The translations under genes and the position numbers were made by a program. 64,000 nucleotides of DNA from JBJXGE01 sp046154185 (lineage in GTDB: Bacteria; Planctomycetota; UBA8108; UBA1146; JAJFFE01). The stretch's first letter is position 1, and every line of letters starts with the position of its first letter. This document shows, one piece after another, positions 8,050 through 16,164 of this stretch. The notes under the pieces were generated by a model. The model did not search any database. It worked only from the letters and a program-made list of their open reading frames with translations, and had not been told where the DNA came from. The stretch is from the NCBI GenBank assembly GCA_046154185.1, contig JBJXGE010000058.1, forward strand, positions 62,001-126,000, read 5' to 3'.

Positions 8050-9573
8050 GTGTGGGCGGTTCGACTCGGCGTTGTGACGATTCTCGCGCTCGGCGGTTGT
8101 GATGGTCTCGCCTCATCGCCGCGCCGCCGCGCGCTCAACGCCGCCGATCAGGCGCGCGTCGAGACTGCTTGTCAGGGCTGCCACGTCTTGCCGGCCGCCG
8201 ACATATTGCCGCGCGCGCGGTGGCGCGAGTTGATTCCAACCATGACGTCGATGCCGATCGAAAACGGGATTCGCCCGCCCACGGTTAGCGAAATGCGTCT
8301 CGCCATCGCGCACTACGATGGACTCGCCCCCGAGTCATTGGCGCCCATCGAACCCGCGAAATCCGACGCAAGCCGCATCCACTTCGAGATCGAAGGCTTT
8401 ACGCCGCCGGGGCTCGAGAAGGAACGAATCCCGGCGGTCGGCGGCGTACGCTTCGTGGATGTCGACGATAGTGGGCGTTTGTCTTTGATCGCCGCCGAGA
8501 TGCGCACCGGCAGCGTGCTGCGACTCGACGCCGGAGCGGAGGGACGCGCGCGCCGTTTCGTGCCGATCGTCCAAGGGCTCGCTTATCCGGTGCGAACCAC
8601 CGTCGTGTCGACAGCGCAGCGTGGTGCACCCGAATTACTTGTCGCGGAAATCGGCGCCATGAACCCGAGCAACGAGACGCGTGGGTCCGTCTCGTTGTTG
8701 AGCGCCGACGCCGACGGGAAATACACGACGAAGCAACTCGTCGGCGAGCTCGGACGCGCATGCGATGTGTGCATCGCCGACCTCGACAACGACGCCGACC
8801 TAGATCTCATCGTCAGCGCTTTCGGCTGGCGCGGCCCGGGTGCGTTGCAGCTCTACTTCAACGGTGGCGGTTCGCTCGCGGCGGCGACGTTCGAAGTCGT
8901 CACGCTCGACGAACGCGATGGCTTTCTCGAATCGCACGTCACGGATCTCGACGGCGATGGTCGACTCGACATCCTTGCGCTCGTTTCGCAACACTACGAA
9001 GAGTTGCTGCTGTTCCGCTGCGAAGGGGAACGGAAATTTGCACCGCATGTGATCCATCGAGCCGAGCATCCGGCATGGGGATTTTCGGGTTTTGAGCCGC
9101 ATGATTTCGACGGCGACGGCGATCTCGACGTGCTCATCTCGAACGGCGACACGCTGGATGACAACCAGCTCAAACCCTATCACGGCGTCAGTTGGCTCGA
9201 GAATCGCGGCAATATGCAATTCGAACCGAGAACGATCACGCCGCTTTATGGCTGTGAAGACGCGACCGCCGCCGATCTCGACCTCGACGGCGACTTAGAT
9301 GTCGTAGCCGTCAGCTTTCTCCCGCAATTGCCACCCGCGACGTGGATCGAACGCGGCATCGACTCGATCGTCTGGGTTGAGAAACTACCGGATGGCGCCT
9401 GGCGCACTCATAGTCTCGAGAAGCATCACGCGTATCACCCGGCCGTGACGGTCGGCGACTACAACGCGGACGGTCACCCCGATATCGCCGCCGCTAATTA
9501 CATTTGGATCGGCGCAGACGGTGTGCCCTTCGTGCGGGCCGACTACTTGACGCTGATGACGGCCGCGTGGTGA
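8050..9573 (+). CDS. Haem-motif lipoprotein with FG-GAP/VCBS repeats
   Basis: This is a 507-residue exported protein. A lipobox LALGGC (Cys17) predicts lipidation. C41-Q-G-C-H45 is a CxxCH c-type haem attachment motif in a context (TACQGCHVLP) like planctomycete cytochrome domains. At least five FG-GAP/VCBS calcium-loop repeats follow: DVDDSGRLSL, DLDNDADLDLIVS, DLDGDGRLDIL, DFDGDGDLDVLIS, DLDLDGDLDVVAV, and DYNADGHPDIAA near the end. GTG 8050 is chosen because it gives an ideal lipoprotein signal; the frame is open for another 1.5 kb upstream but that part is antisense to other genes. Probably a surface beta-propeller of unknown partner. Confidence 0.8.
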   Translation: MWAVRLGVVTILALGGCDGLASSPRRRALNAADQARVETACQGCHVLPAADILPRARWRELIPTMTSMPIENGIRPPTVSEMRLAIAHYDGLAPESLAPIEPAKSDASRIHFEIEGFTPPGLEKERIPAVGGVRFVDVDDSGRLSLIAAEMRTGSVLRLDAGAEGRARRFVPIVQGLAYPVRTTVVSTAQRGAPELLVAEIGAMNPSNETRGSVSLLSADADGKYTTKQLVGELGRACDVCIADLDNDADLDLIVSAFGWRGPGALQLYFNGGGSLAAATFEVVTLDERDGFLESHVTDLDGDGRLDILALVSQHYEELLLFRCEGERKFAPHVIHRAEHPAWGFSGFEPHDFDGDGDLDVLISNGDTLDDNQLKPYHGVSWLENRGNMQFEPRTITPLYGCEDATAADLDLDGDLDVVAVSFLPQLPPATWIERGIDSIVWVEKLPDGAWRTHSLEKHHAYHPAVTVGDYNADGHPDIAAANYIWIGADGVPFVRADYLTLMTAAW

Positions 9574-9606
9574 ATGAAAAAATTCCCGATCGGCGCGCCT
9601 CGGATG

Positions 9607-11622
9607 CTAATCGACAAGTTCCGCGATGCTCTTCTCGATGCTGGCCCTGAGCTGCAAGTCCTCGGGTTTTAGTACCAAGCGCTGCGCGTCAAGTTGGTCA
9701 AGAAGCTGCTGCGCTTGCCGCTTCTTGTTGAGCTTCGCCGCGGCGCGGGCATCAAGTAGCCAGTACTGCGCGACGATCGGGGCGTAGTTTCGCGCCAGCT
9801 GGTATTGCGTGCGCGCGTCCTGCAGCCGATTTTCGAGTTCATAAAGTTGACCGAGGTTTGCATAGGGCTTCGCGTAGGTCGGTTCCGCTTGGATGGCGCG
9901 ATGAAACATCGTTCGCGCCTCGCGATGCAGCGCCTGCTGCTCCGCGCCGCTTCCCTGTCGGGCACGAATCGTCAGCACGAATCCCAACGTGTTCCAACCT
10001 TCGGCAAACCAAGGCGAATGAGCGAGCGCCCGTCGCAGGCGCGCCTCGGCGCCCACGAGATTCCCGTCACGAATCTCGAAGTGCGCGAGATTGTGTTCGG
10101 CTTCCGGGTACTCCGGGTCAAGCTCGAGCGCAAGCAAATAGAGCTGCTCCGCCGCTTGTGGATCCCCACGGGCTTCCCGCGCAGCGCCGAGCGCGAGCGG
10201 ATCAACGCAATAGTTGCGAAAGCGCTCGCCGTGTCCGAGCCAATCCCCATTGAAGAGCACGAGCAGTGCGACGGCGGCGACGATCACCGCGATGCGAACG
10301 CGGTGCGACAATCCGCCGGTCCGTAGCGCGTCGCAGAGCGCCGCGAGCGGAATGCAGCTCAGCGCCAACAACGGCACGCGATATCGTCCAGCCACGAAGT
10401 AAGCGACGATTCCGATGGCTTGCGCCGCCAAGAATCCGGCGAGCAGCTGTCGCTCGCGCAAGCGCCGCCACAAGACGATGAGCCCTAACACGCCCAGGGG
10501 CAAAATGAACCCCGTGCGTCCCGGCAGAAGTCTCAGCACCCACGAGTGCGCGCGCTCTTCGACGAAGTTCTTGTTGTTCGGAATCTCGACGCCGTCGAAA
10601 AGTGCGAACAGCTTGACGCCCAATCGACGAGCGAAGTGCCAAGGATCCGCGAAGATTTCCTGACGAGCGAGTTCATAGTACCGACGGGACTTCGTTGAAG
10701 CCGGTAGAAATTCCCCGCGCTTTTCGACGAGCGCAAGCAGCTCATTCCAGCGCGGACCCGCGTTCACGGACGTGAGACCATCTGCGCCCGGTCCACCGCC
10801 AGCGCGGTTCCCGATGTAGAAATTGATTCCGCCATTACTCGAAATCAGCACCCAATCACGAGCCGATCGCCAGTTGAGCCAAGTCACCGGCAGGACACAG
10901 ACCGCGCAACCAACCGCAAACAACCCGGCGCGCAGCGCGGCCGCACGCGGCGCAGCGCGCCAGCGAGGAATCAACGCCAGTGCGATCGGCGCGAACAGCA
11001 AAGCCGTGGCCCGCGTGATCGACGCGGCGCCGAGCAACACGCCAGCGAAAAACCACGCGCGCGCCCGCGGCGAAGCGCGCGCGCGCGCCAGCGCCAACAC
11101 ATTCGCAACGCACAGAAAAGTGTAGAGCGGCGTGTCGAGTAACTGCGCACAATAAAAAACTGGCGTAAAGGAGAGCGCGTAGATCGCTCCGGCCAAGTGG
11201 CCCGCGCGTCGATTCCAACAGCGTGCGCCCAAGCACGCGATCAGCGCCGCCGTCAGTGCGTCGAGAATCGCCATCGGCAGCTTGAGCCGCCACGCCGATG
11301 GCTGCTCCGGACCATAGGAGCTGTCGGTCGGCGCATTCGGCTGCATGAGGAGCGCGAGTACAAACGGATAGAAAGGCGGCTTCCAAAACGGCCGTTCCGG
11401 CACCAGCTCGCCGTTCGCGGCGCGGACCGCCATTTGATAGTTCGTGAGTTCGTCGACGACCGGAGCGTCAAAGTAGGGATCGTTGGCCGCGAACTCCGCG
11501 AGAGCGATAACTCGGACGACGAGCGCGAACGCAAACAACAATGCGAACGCGCGCCACGAAATCGTCCCTGACCGCGAGTCGGGATCCACCGCAGCGGCGC
11601 TTTCCGCGCTCAGGTCGCGCAA
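9607..11622 (-). CDS. GT39-like membrane glycosyltransferase fused to C-terminal TPRs
   Basis: This is a 671-residue protein. The N-terminal part has many transmembrane helices (about residues 25-460) and the pattern of dolichyl/undecaprenyl-phosphate-sugar glycosyltransferases: an acidic loop FDAPVVDELTNYQMA after TM1, then PPFYPFVLALL and SITRATALLFAPIALAL. The C-terminal 200 residues are TPR-like (AEHNLAHFEIRDGNLVGAEARLRRAL, YAKPYANLGQLYELENRLQDARTQYQLA). Such enzymes glycosylate lipids or secreted proteins from a polyprenyl donor; the substrate is unknown. The start is TTG, 2 nt after the stop of the lipoprotein gene, so the two form an operon. Confidence 0.8.
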   Translation of the reverse strand: MRDLSAESAAAVDPDSRSGTISWRAFALLFAFALVVRVIALAEFAANDPYFDAPVVDELTNYQMAVRAANGELVPERPFWKPPFYPFVLALLMQPNAPTDSSYGPEQPSAWRLKLPMAILDALTAALIACLGARCWNRRAGHLAGAIYALSFTPVFYCAQLLDTPLYTFLCVANVLALARARASPRARAWFFAGVLLGAASITRATALLFAPIALALIPRWRAAPRAAALRAGLFAVGCAVCVLPVTWLNWRSARDWVLISSNGGINFYIGNRAGGGPGADGLTSVNAGPRWNELLALVEKRGEFLPASTKSRRYYELARQEIFADPWHFARRLGVKLFALFDGVEIPNNKNFVEERAHSWVLRLLPGRTGFILPLGVLGLIVLWRRLRERQLLAGFLAAQAIGIVAYFVAGRYRVPLLALSCIPLAALCDALRTGGLSHRVRIAVIVAAVALLVLFNGDWLGHGERFRNYCVDPLALGAAREARGDPQAAEQLYLLALELDPEYPEAEHNLAHFEIRDGNLVGAEARLRRALAHSPWFAEGWNTLGFVLTIRARQGSGAEQQALHREARTMFHRAIQAEPTYAKPYANLGQLYELENRLQDARTQYQLARNYAPIVAQYWLLDARAAAKLNKKRQAQQLLDQLDAQRLVLKPEDLQLRASIEKSIAELVD

Positions 11623-11624
11623 GA

Positions 11625-12077
11625 CTACGGCGTCGCCGCGCGTTCGCGAGTCGCGCCGACCGGCCGGAGATCAAACGTCCCTTGTAGGCCGTAAATCTCC
11701 TCGAGACTGCGGTTCGCCTCGAAGTTGCCGATTTGCTTCGGCACGCCGCGGCTGTCGAACTTCCAAGTCGCGCCGTCCGTGAAATAGTAGCCGACTCGGA
11801 CATGCTTCTTATCGTGCACGTACACGGCGAGGGACTCCGTCTCCCCGATCCGAATGAAGCAGTCCGTGACATACCCCACTTGTCGCGCGGATTCCCGACC
11901 GGTGCCGGGCTGTAACCAATAAACCGCCCGCTGATTGCGTTCGTTGCGAATCGTCACTTGCTGCGGCTCGGGCTCGACTTTTCGCGGCGTCCCACAACCC
12001 GTGACCAGCGAAACGCCGATAGCCGCGACCAACGCTGCCAAACCGAATGCGCTGCGGTGTTGCCCAATCCTCTGCAT
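11625..12077 (-). CDS. Small lipoprotein of unknown function (DUF1425/YcfL-like pattern)
   Basis: A 150-residue protein with a clear lipobox LVTGC (Cys28). It then has a compact beta-rich domain (VTIRNERNQRAVYWLQPG, later RVGYYFTDGATWKFDSRGVP). The mix of strands resembles short periplasmic DUF1425-like lipoproteins, but I am not sure of the family. It lies immediately upstream of the TPR-fused glycosyltransferase and probably shares its mRNA. Confidence 0.7.
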   Translation of the reverse strand: MQRIGQHRSAFGLAALVAAIGVSLVTGCGTPRKVEPEPQQVTIRNERNQRAVYWLQPGTGRESARQVGYVTDCFIRIGETESLAVYVHDKKHVRVGYYFTDGATWKFDSRGVPKQIGNFEANRSLEEIYGLQGTFDLRPVGATRERAATP

Positions 12078-12359
12078 GTTCGCTTCAATCCTCTCAACTG
12101 GACTTCGATTGTCGTCGGCGTTGCGTCGGGAGTGTAGCAGGCCCCTGACGAGGGATGAAGGCGGACCGCCCTCTGGAGTGAGATTCGCAAAGAGCCGTCA
12201 AGCCGGTGCGGGAGATGAGCCGATAGATCCGAAAGGTCAGGCGACAGATCGATCGAGCCGCGTCCGTGGGTTGCTTTCCGCGCCCCACTGCGCGGCGGTA
12301 ATTCTCGTTCAGCAAGGATGCTCGACCGAGATATCTGTCCGGAAGTTGAAAGGGCTGCG

Positions 12360-14573
12360 ATGGAGTTCAAGGAGTATCTCGCGATCATCCGCCGGCGATG
12401 GCTCCTGTTCTTTCCGATTTTCGTATTGATCGTCGGCGTGCACCTAACTTGGGTCACGTACACGCATCAGAATCGCTTCGCCGCAACTTCGAAGGTCATC
12501 ATCGGGCTCGGCGGGCAAGAGCCGGGCGCCGAGCATCTGCCCGTCAATCCATTCGATTCGTTGTCGCTCCTCACAAAGGAAAACACGATCACCGATTACC
12601 CGGTGTTGAAGCGTGCGGCCCAGCTCGCGCGGGGCGATGTCGAGTTCGAGAGCCCGGAATTCAAAGACAGCAAGTTTCCGCTTCAGATTGAAGCCGGTAC
12701 GAAGATCGTGCGCGATCGCTACGGTGAAAACGAGGAAGGGCTCGTCGAGATCATTTCACTCTTGCGCGCCAAGATTCAAGCCGCCGCTAACCAGGATCGG
12801 CAGATCGTCGACATCAGAGTTGAAGGTGACACGGAGCTGACCGCGTTGCTCTTCTCGTGGGCGGTTTGCGAAGGCGCGACGCAGTTTCACAATCAAAAGA
12901 GCCGCGAGAGTCACGCCAAATTTCTCGAGAAGCTCGATAGCCAGATCGCCGCCGCCGAGGTGGATGCGAATCAGACCGCCGCCGACCTGGCGCTCGTCAA
13001 GGAACGCAGTAACGTCGCGAATCTCGAGGAGAAAGAGCGCGTCATCCTCAGCAACCTCTATCACTATGAGGATGAGGATTCGAAGCTCGTCGCCCAGGAG
13101 CGCAAGAATGACAAGATGATCTCGTATCGCTTGCAGCAGGCGTCCTTCGACGCGCGTAGCGATCTGATCGACGAGGCCAAACTCGCGACTTCGCGCCAAT
13201 TGGGCGAGATCCGCGGACAGCTCTTCGCGGCCAAGCTGGAGTACGAGACGGCGCTCGCCTCACTCTCGCCCGAACATCCGACTGTCAAACAACAGAAACA
13301 AAAGATCGAAGGACTAAAGCGAGCGGCGGCGGACGAGCAGGATAATCTGCTGACCGAGAAGTACCGGCAGTTTTCCAAAGAGACCAATGAACTCATCAAG
13401 GAGAACTCATTCCTCGAGCTCGAGCGCGAGGTCTACAGCGAGCAGCGCCAGCGGCTCAAGAAGGAACTCCAAGAGCTCGCGAGTCTTCGCGCGGCATTCG
13501 CACCGCGCGAAGTCGCCGTCAATGAAGCGCGCGATCGGTTGCAGGGGCTGCGCACGATCAAGAAGGATGTGCAGTGGCGGAGCGAAGGTCGCTTGGGCTC
13601 GGTGATTGTCTACGACCCAGCCTATCAAGCGCACCCGGTCACGCCGGCCGCTGGCGGCGCTGGACCGTTGACGTTGACCGTTCTGATGGCATTCATCTTC
13701 GCACTTGGCGTCGTGTACATTGCGGAGTATCTCGATACCCGCGTGAAGAACGAGCACGACGTGCGCCGGCACTTGAACCTGCCGCTCCTTGGGATCATTC
13801 CGAAGGAAGCCGAGCAAGAGCGATTGCTCATCGACGCGCCGCTGCAGAGCGAAATCTCAGAGAAGTTCAACACCGCGGCAACGCTCATTCAAAGCACGTG
13901 CCACGAGCTCAAACTCAAAGCGCTCATGGTGTGTAGCGCGATTGCGCGCGAAGGCAAGACGACCGTCTCGATCAACATCGCAGTGGCGCTCGCTCGCAAA
14001 GGAGCCCGCGTCGTTCTCATCGATGGCGACCTACGGATTTCGCAGATACACAATTGCCTGCGACTTTCCAATAACGTCGGGCTTTCGACGGCGCTCGACA
14101 CGCGTGTGAACCAACGCCACGTGCTCGAAGGCGCGCTCACCGAGAGCGAGATCGAGGGCAAGCAGCGAAGCCCGCTCGCATGCATTCAGCGCACGAGCAT
14201 CGAGAATCTCGATGTACTCACGAGCGGACCGTCCGTCGCCGACCCCGTGCTGCTGCTCGAACATGGTCGATTGAACCGGCTGGTCGGCGAACTCAAGAAG
14301 CACTACGACTTTGTGATCTTCGATACGCCGCCGATCAATAAGGTCGGCGACGCGCTGACGATCTCGGCGGCCGTCGACGGCAGCTTGTTCGTCGTCGGCT
14401 CCGGCCAAGCCGAACAGCAAGAAGTCACGTGGGCGAAGCACCTGCTGACAAACGTGCAGTCGAACATCCTCGGGGTGTTCCTCAACAAGTTCGTGAAGCA
14501 GCGCGGTGGCGAGTACTACTACTACTACTACTACAACGACCGCAAACGGAAGCGCGTGAAGTCGCGCGCGTAG
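12360..14573 (+). CDS. Wzc-type bacterial tyrosine autokinase / polysaccharide co-polymerase
   Basis: This 737-residue protein has a Wzz-like periplasmic domain between TM1 (about residues 16-36) and TM2 (about 438-458), with a long coiled coil between. A cytoplasmic BY-kinase domain follows: Walker A around EGKTT (Lys533), Walker A' VVLIDGDLR, and Walker B FVIFDTPP (Asp655). The C-terminus is a tyrosine cluster, seven consecutive Tyr at 719-725, which in this family is the autophosphorylation tail controlling chain length and export of surface polysaccharide. ATG 12360 is preceded by AAAGGG; the frame opens 14 codons earlier without support. No Wzx/Wzy-like flippase or polymerase gene is visible nearby. 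Confidence 0.93.
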   Translation: MEFKEYLAIIRRRWLLFFPIFVLIVGVHLTWVTYTHQNRFAATSKVIIGLGGQEPGAEHLPVNPFDSLSLLTKENTITDYPVLKRAAQLARGDVEFESPEFKDSKFPLQIEAGTKIVRDRYGENEEGLVEIISLLRAKIQAAANQDRQIVDIRVEGDTELTALLFSWAVCEGATQFHNQKSRESHAKFLEKLDSQIAAAEVDANQTAADLALVKERSNVANLEEKERVILSNLYHYEDEDSKLVAQERKNDKMISYRLQQASFDARSDLIDEAKLATSRQLGEIRGQLFAAKLEYETALASLSPEHPTVKQQKQKIEGLKRAAADEQDNLLTEKYRQFSKETNELIKENSFLELEREVYSEQRQRLKKELQELASLRAAFAPREVAVNEARDRLQGLRTIKKDVQWRSEGRLGSVIVYDPAYQAHPVTPAAGGAGPLTLTVLMAFIFALGVVYIAEYLDTRVKNEHDVRRHLNLPLLGIIPKEAEQERLLIDAPLQSEISEKFNTAATLIQSTCHELKLKALMVCSAIAREGKTTVSINIAVALARKGARVVLIDGDLRISQIHNCLRLSNNVGLSTALDTRVNQRHVLEGALTESEIEGKQRSPLACIQRTSIENLDVLTSGPSVADPVLLLEHGRLNRLVGELKKHYDFVIFDTPPINKVGDALTISAAVDGSLFVVGSGQAEQQEVTWAKHLLTNVQSNILGVFLNKFVKQRGGEYYYYYYYNDRKRKRVKSRA
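14514..14534 (+). repeat. (TAC)7 trinucleotide repeat in the kinase tail
   Basis: Seven identical TAC codons in a row encode the Tyr719-725 cluster. Slippage would change the tyrosine number without breaking the frame. Confidence 0.9.
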
Positions 14574-14601
14574 CGCGCAACTTTATTCAGCGCGTCGGCC
14601 A

Positions 14602-14667
14602 GCCGGGCCGCGCAGCGGCGGCTCCGCGAATCTCTCGAGAATCGCGTCCGCCGCAGCGCGGCCCGGC
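14602..14667 (+). terminator. Long GC-rich hairpin after the tyrosine kinase gene
   Basis: A stem of about 20 bp with one mismatch (GCCGGGCCGCGC with GCGCGGCCCGGC and GCGGCGG with CCGCCGC) plus a short inner stem CGCGA/TCGCG. It starts 29 nt after the stop codon. No strong T-run follows, so it may stabilise the mRNA end rather than terminate by itself. Confidence 0.55.
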
Positions 14668-14680
14668 CTTGCTTCCGGTC

Positions 14681-14709
14681 TTGTCCGCGTCTCGCGCGCG
14701 GGCTATCGT
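14681..14709 (+). promoter_or_regulatory. Candidate promoter of tRNA-Val(TAC)
   Basis: TTGTCC, a 17-nt spacer and TATCGT, ending 22 nt before the tRNA. The match to consensus is moderate. Confidence 0.35.
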
Positions 14710-14731
14710 TTCGCTCTAGACACCCCACGAT

Positions 14732-14807
14732 GGGCGATTAGCTCAGTTGGTAGAGCGCCTGCTTTACACGCAGAAGGTCACTGGTTCGAGCCCAGTATCG
14801 CCCACCA
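14732..14807 (+). tRNA. tRNA-Val(TAC), integration site of the genomic island
   Basis: Complete cloverleaf: acceptor GGGCGAT/ATCGCCC, D-arm GCTCAGTTGGTAGAGC, anticodon arm CTGC-TTTACAC-GCAG (anticodon TAC), T-arm CTGGTTCGAGCCCAG, and encoded CCA. Bases 14759-14807 are repeated exactly at 26617-26665, so the 3' half served as attB and was restored by the element. Confidence 0.96.
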
Positions 14808-14808
14808 G
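14759..14808 (+). repeat. attL: 50-bp core inside tRNA-Val
   Basis: Left copy of the direct repeat, from the anticodon stem (CTGCTTTACACGCAG) to one base beyond CCA. It is identical to 26617-26666. Confidence 0.93.
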
Positions 14809-15459
14809 CACAAAGCCATATAAATACACAACTTGAGATCCAACACCTACCGCGAGACCTTGTGCGAAATCCGTCCGTTTCCCAAAGGTTTCCCAAGACA
14901 TCGATCGTCGTCCGGATTCGAGAGCGTCAATCTCGATGCAATCGCGCTGACGCTTGCGGTCGGGGTCCGACGATCGACGTCGATAACGCCCGCGGACATT
15001 CGCCGACAATTTGACCGGACGAAATGACATTCGGGCGGATCATCAGCAAGCGCCACCGCGAGCGCGACCGCCACCCGTTCGATGTTCGATGCACCGACTC
15101 CGTTCTGCGCCTTCGCCCGCGTCGACCCGGGTAGGCCCCCCAAACGTCCCTTCGCGCCGGGGGGGAATGTCCCACCTCCCTTACGCGTCTCCCGGGGGAC
15201 TTCCGCGCCCCGTGCTCGTTTCTCGCGCTGCGAAACACCAGCGCCGCCCGCGCTTCGAAATTTGGACCGCCTAGCGCCTTGCAGCGAGGGCCGAGCGGAG
15301 CGGTTGCCGATTGTCGTGAGTTGAACGCGCACGACTCCGCGACTCGAAGGCGCTCGATGAGCCCGAATCGTTGAAGACTCTCGATTTCCGTATAGCTTCG
15401 TCTATTCTTGTCGCATTCGAGCAATCGTCGTTCGCACACACTTCATTGAAAGAGGCTCT
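14808..15459. other. Non-coding left end of the element (650 bp)
   Basis: I find no convincing gene here: the short open frames on both strands lack ribosome sites and recognisable protein character. It holds the left integrase-arm-like repeat (14878-14898). Around 15136-15165 a C6 run faces a G7 run in a GC-rich, hairpin-prone stretch that could be an origin or processing site. The last 100 bp should contain the promoter of the first cargo gene. Confidence 0.5.
14878..14898 (+). repeat. Left arm-type repeat (TTTCCCAAA-GTTTCCCAAGA)
   Basis: The 21-bp sequence TTTCCCAAAGGTTTCCCAAGA, itself two TTTCCCAA half-repeats, recurs with a single change at 26504-26524 near the other end, in the same orientation. 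Confidence 0.7.
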
Positions 15460-16080
15460 ATGCGCTCGCTCAAGTTTCTTGCCGCCGTGTCGCTGGTTTC
15501 GATTCTCAATCTCGCCGGGCTCGTCGTCATAGCGGGCATGATGCGATTCAGCGCGGGCGCGGGTCCAGTCGCGACGATGAATGGCGATGTCAACGGAGAC
15601 GGGTCCATTAATTTGGGGGACGCGGTCTACCTGCTCCACTACATCTTCGAGAGCGGGGCTCCACCGGTCGCGATTGCGGGACCGTCGCAGCCAGCGAAAA
15701 TGCTCTTTCCTCATCCGGCGGACTTGGTAAACGTGTCGACCGGAACTCTATTTCCACCGGACGGCATTGTGACTATTCAGCCCGGCACCGGTGTCGTCAT
15801 GTACGACGTTCCGCCCGACAAGTGGCTCGTCGTTCAGGGATTTTTCTTCGGTGAAGGTGGCAGCAATCTTGAACTTGTTCAGAATCTCGGCGGTGCGGTC
15901 TCGATGAAAATTGACCGTCAGACGTTTGGACGGATTGCACCAGGCGGGACCGCTGAATTTCCACCTGGAGGCGGGTTGCAATTTGAGCCCGGCTCTCAAG
16001 TCGAAGTTCGAAACGTACCGAGCGGATCAGCGTCAGTCTTTGCCGGAGTCATGACCGGCTATCTCGTCGACGCTCCGTGA
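15460..16080 (+). CDS. Anchored dockerin-like protein, cargo gene 1
   Basis: This is a 206-residue protein. The N-terminal signal-anchor (MRSLKFLAAVSLVSILNLAG..., residues 1-32) is followed by one dockerin-like EF-hand segment GDVNGDGSINLGDAVYLLHYIF (about 42-63) rather than the usual pair. A beta-rich domain of about 130 residues completes it. AAAGAGG lies just upstream of the ATG. The leader is nearly identical, in protein and DNA, to that of the next gene, so the two arose by duplication of an export/anchor cassette. The function of the C-terminal domain is unknown. Confidence 0.8.
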   Translation: MRSLKFLAAVSLVSILNLAGLVVIAGMMRFSAGAGPVATMNGDVNGDGSINLGDAVYLLHYIFESGAPPVAIAGPSQPAKMLFPHPADLVNVSTGTLFPPDGIVTIQPGTGVVMYDVPPDKWLVVQGFFFGEGGSNLELVQNLGGAVSMKIDRQTFGRIAPGGTAEFPPGGGLQFEPGSQVEVRNVPSGSASVFAGVMTGYLVDAP

Positions 16081-16164
16081 ACTCGACTCATAGTTTTTCG
16101 AGTGTCCGTAGTCACGTGTGATCGGGTCGCCGCGCCAAGCGCCGGAACACCAGAAGGGAATTCG

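Noticed and set aside
14901..14960. Possible continuation of the island arm repeats into a CRISPR-like array
   Set aside because: Only one copy of the repeat is present at each end; there are no regularly spaced repeats or cas genes anywhere in the window.
14847..15439. Overlapping frames of 80-170 residues in the left end of the island
   Set aside because: No ribosome sites, no coherent protein features, and both strands are equally open.
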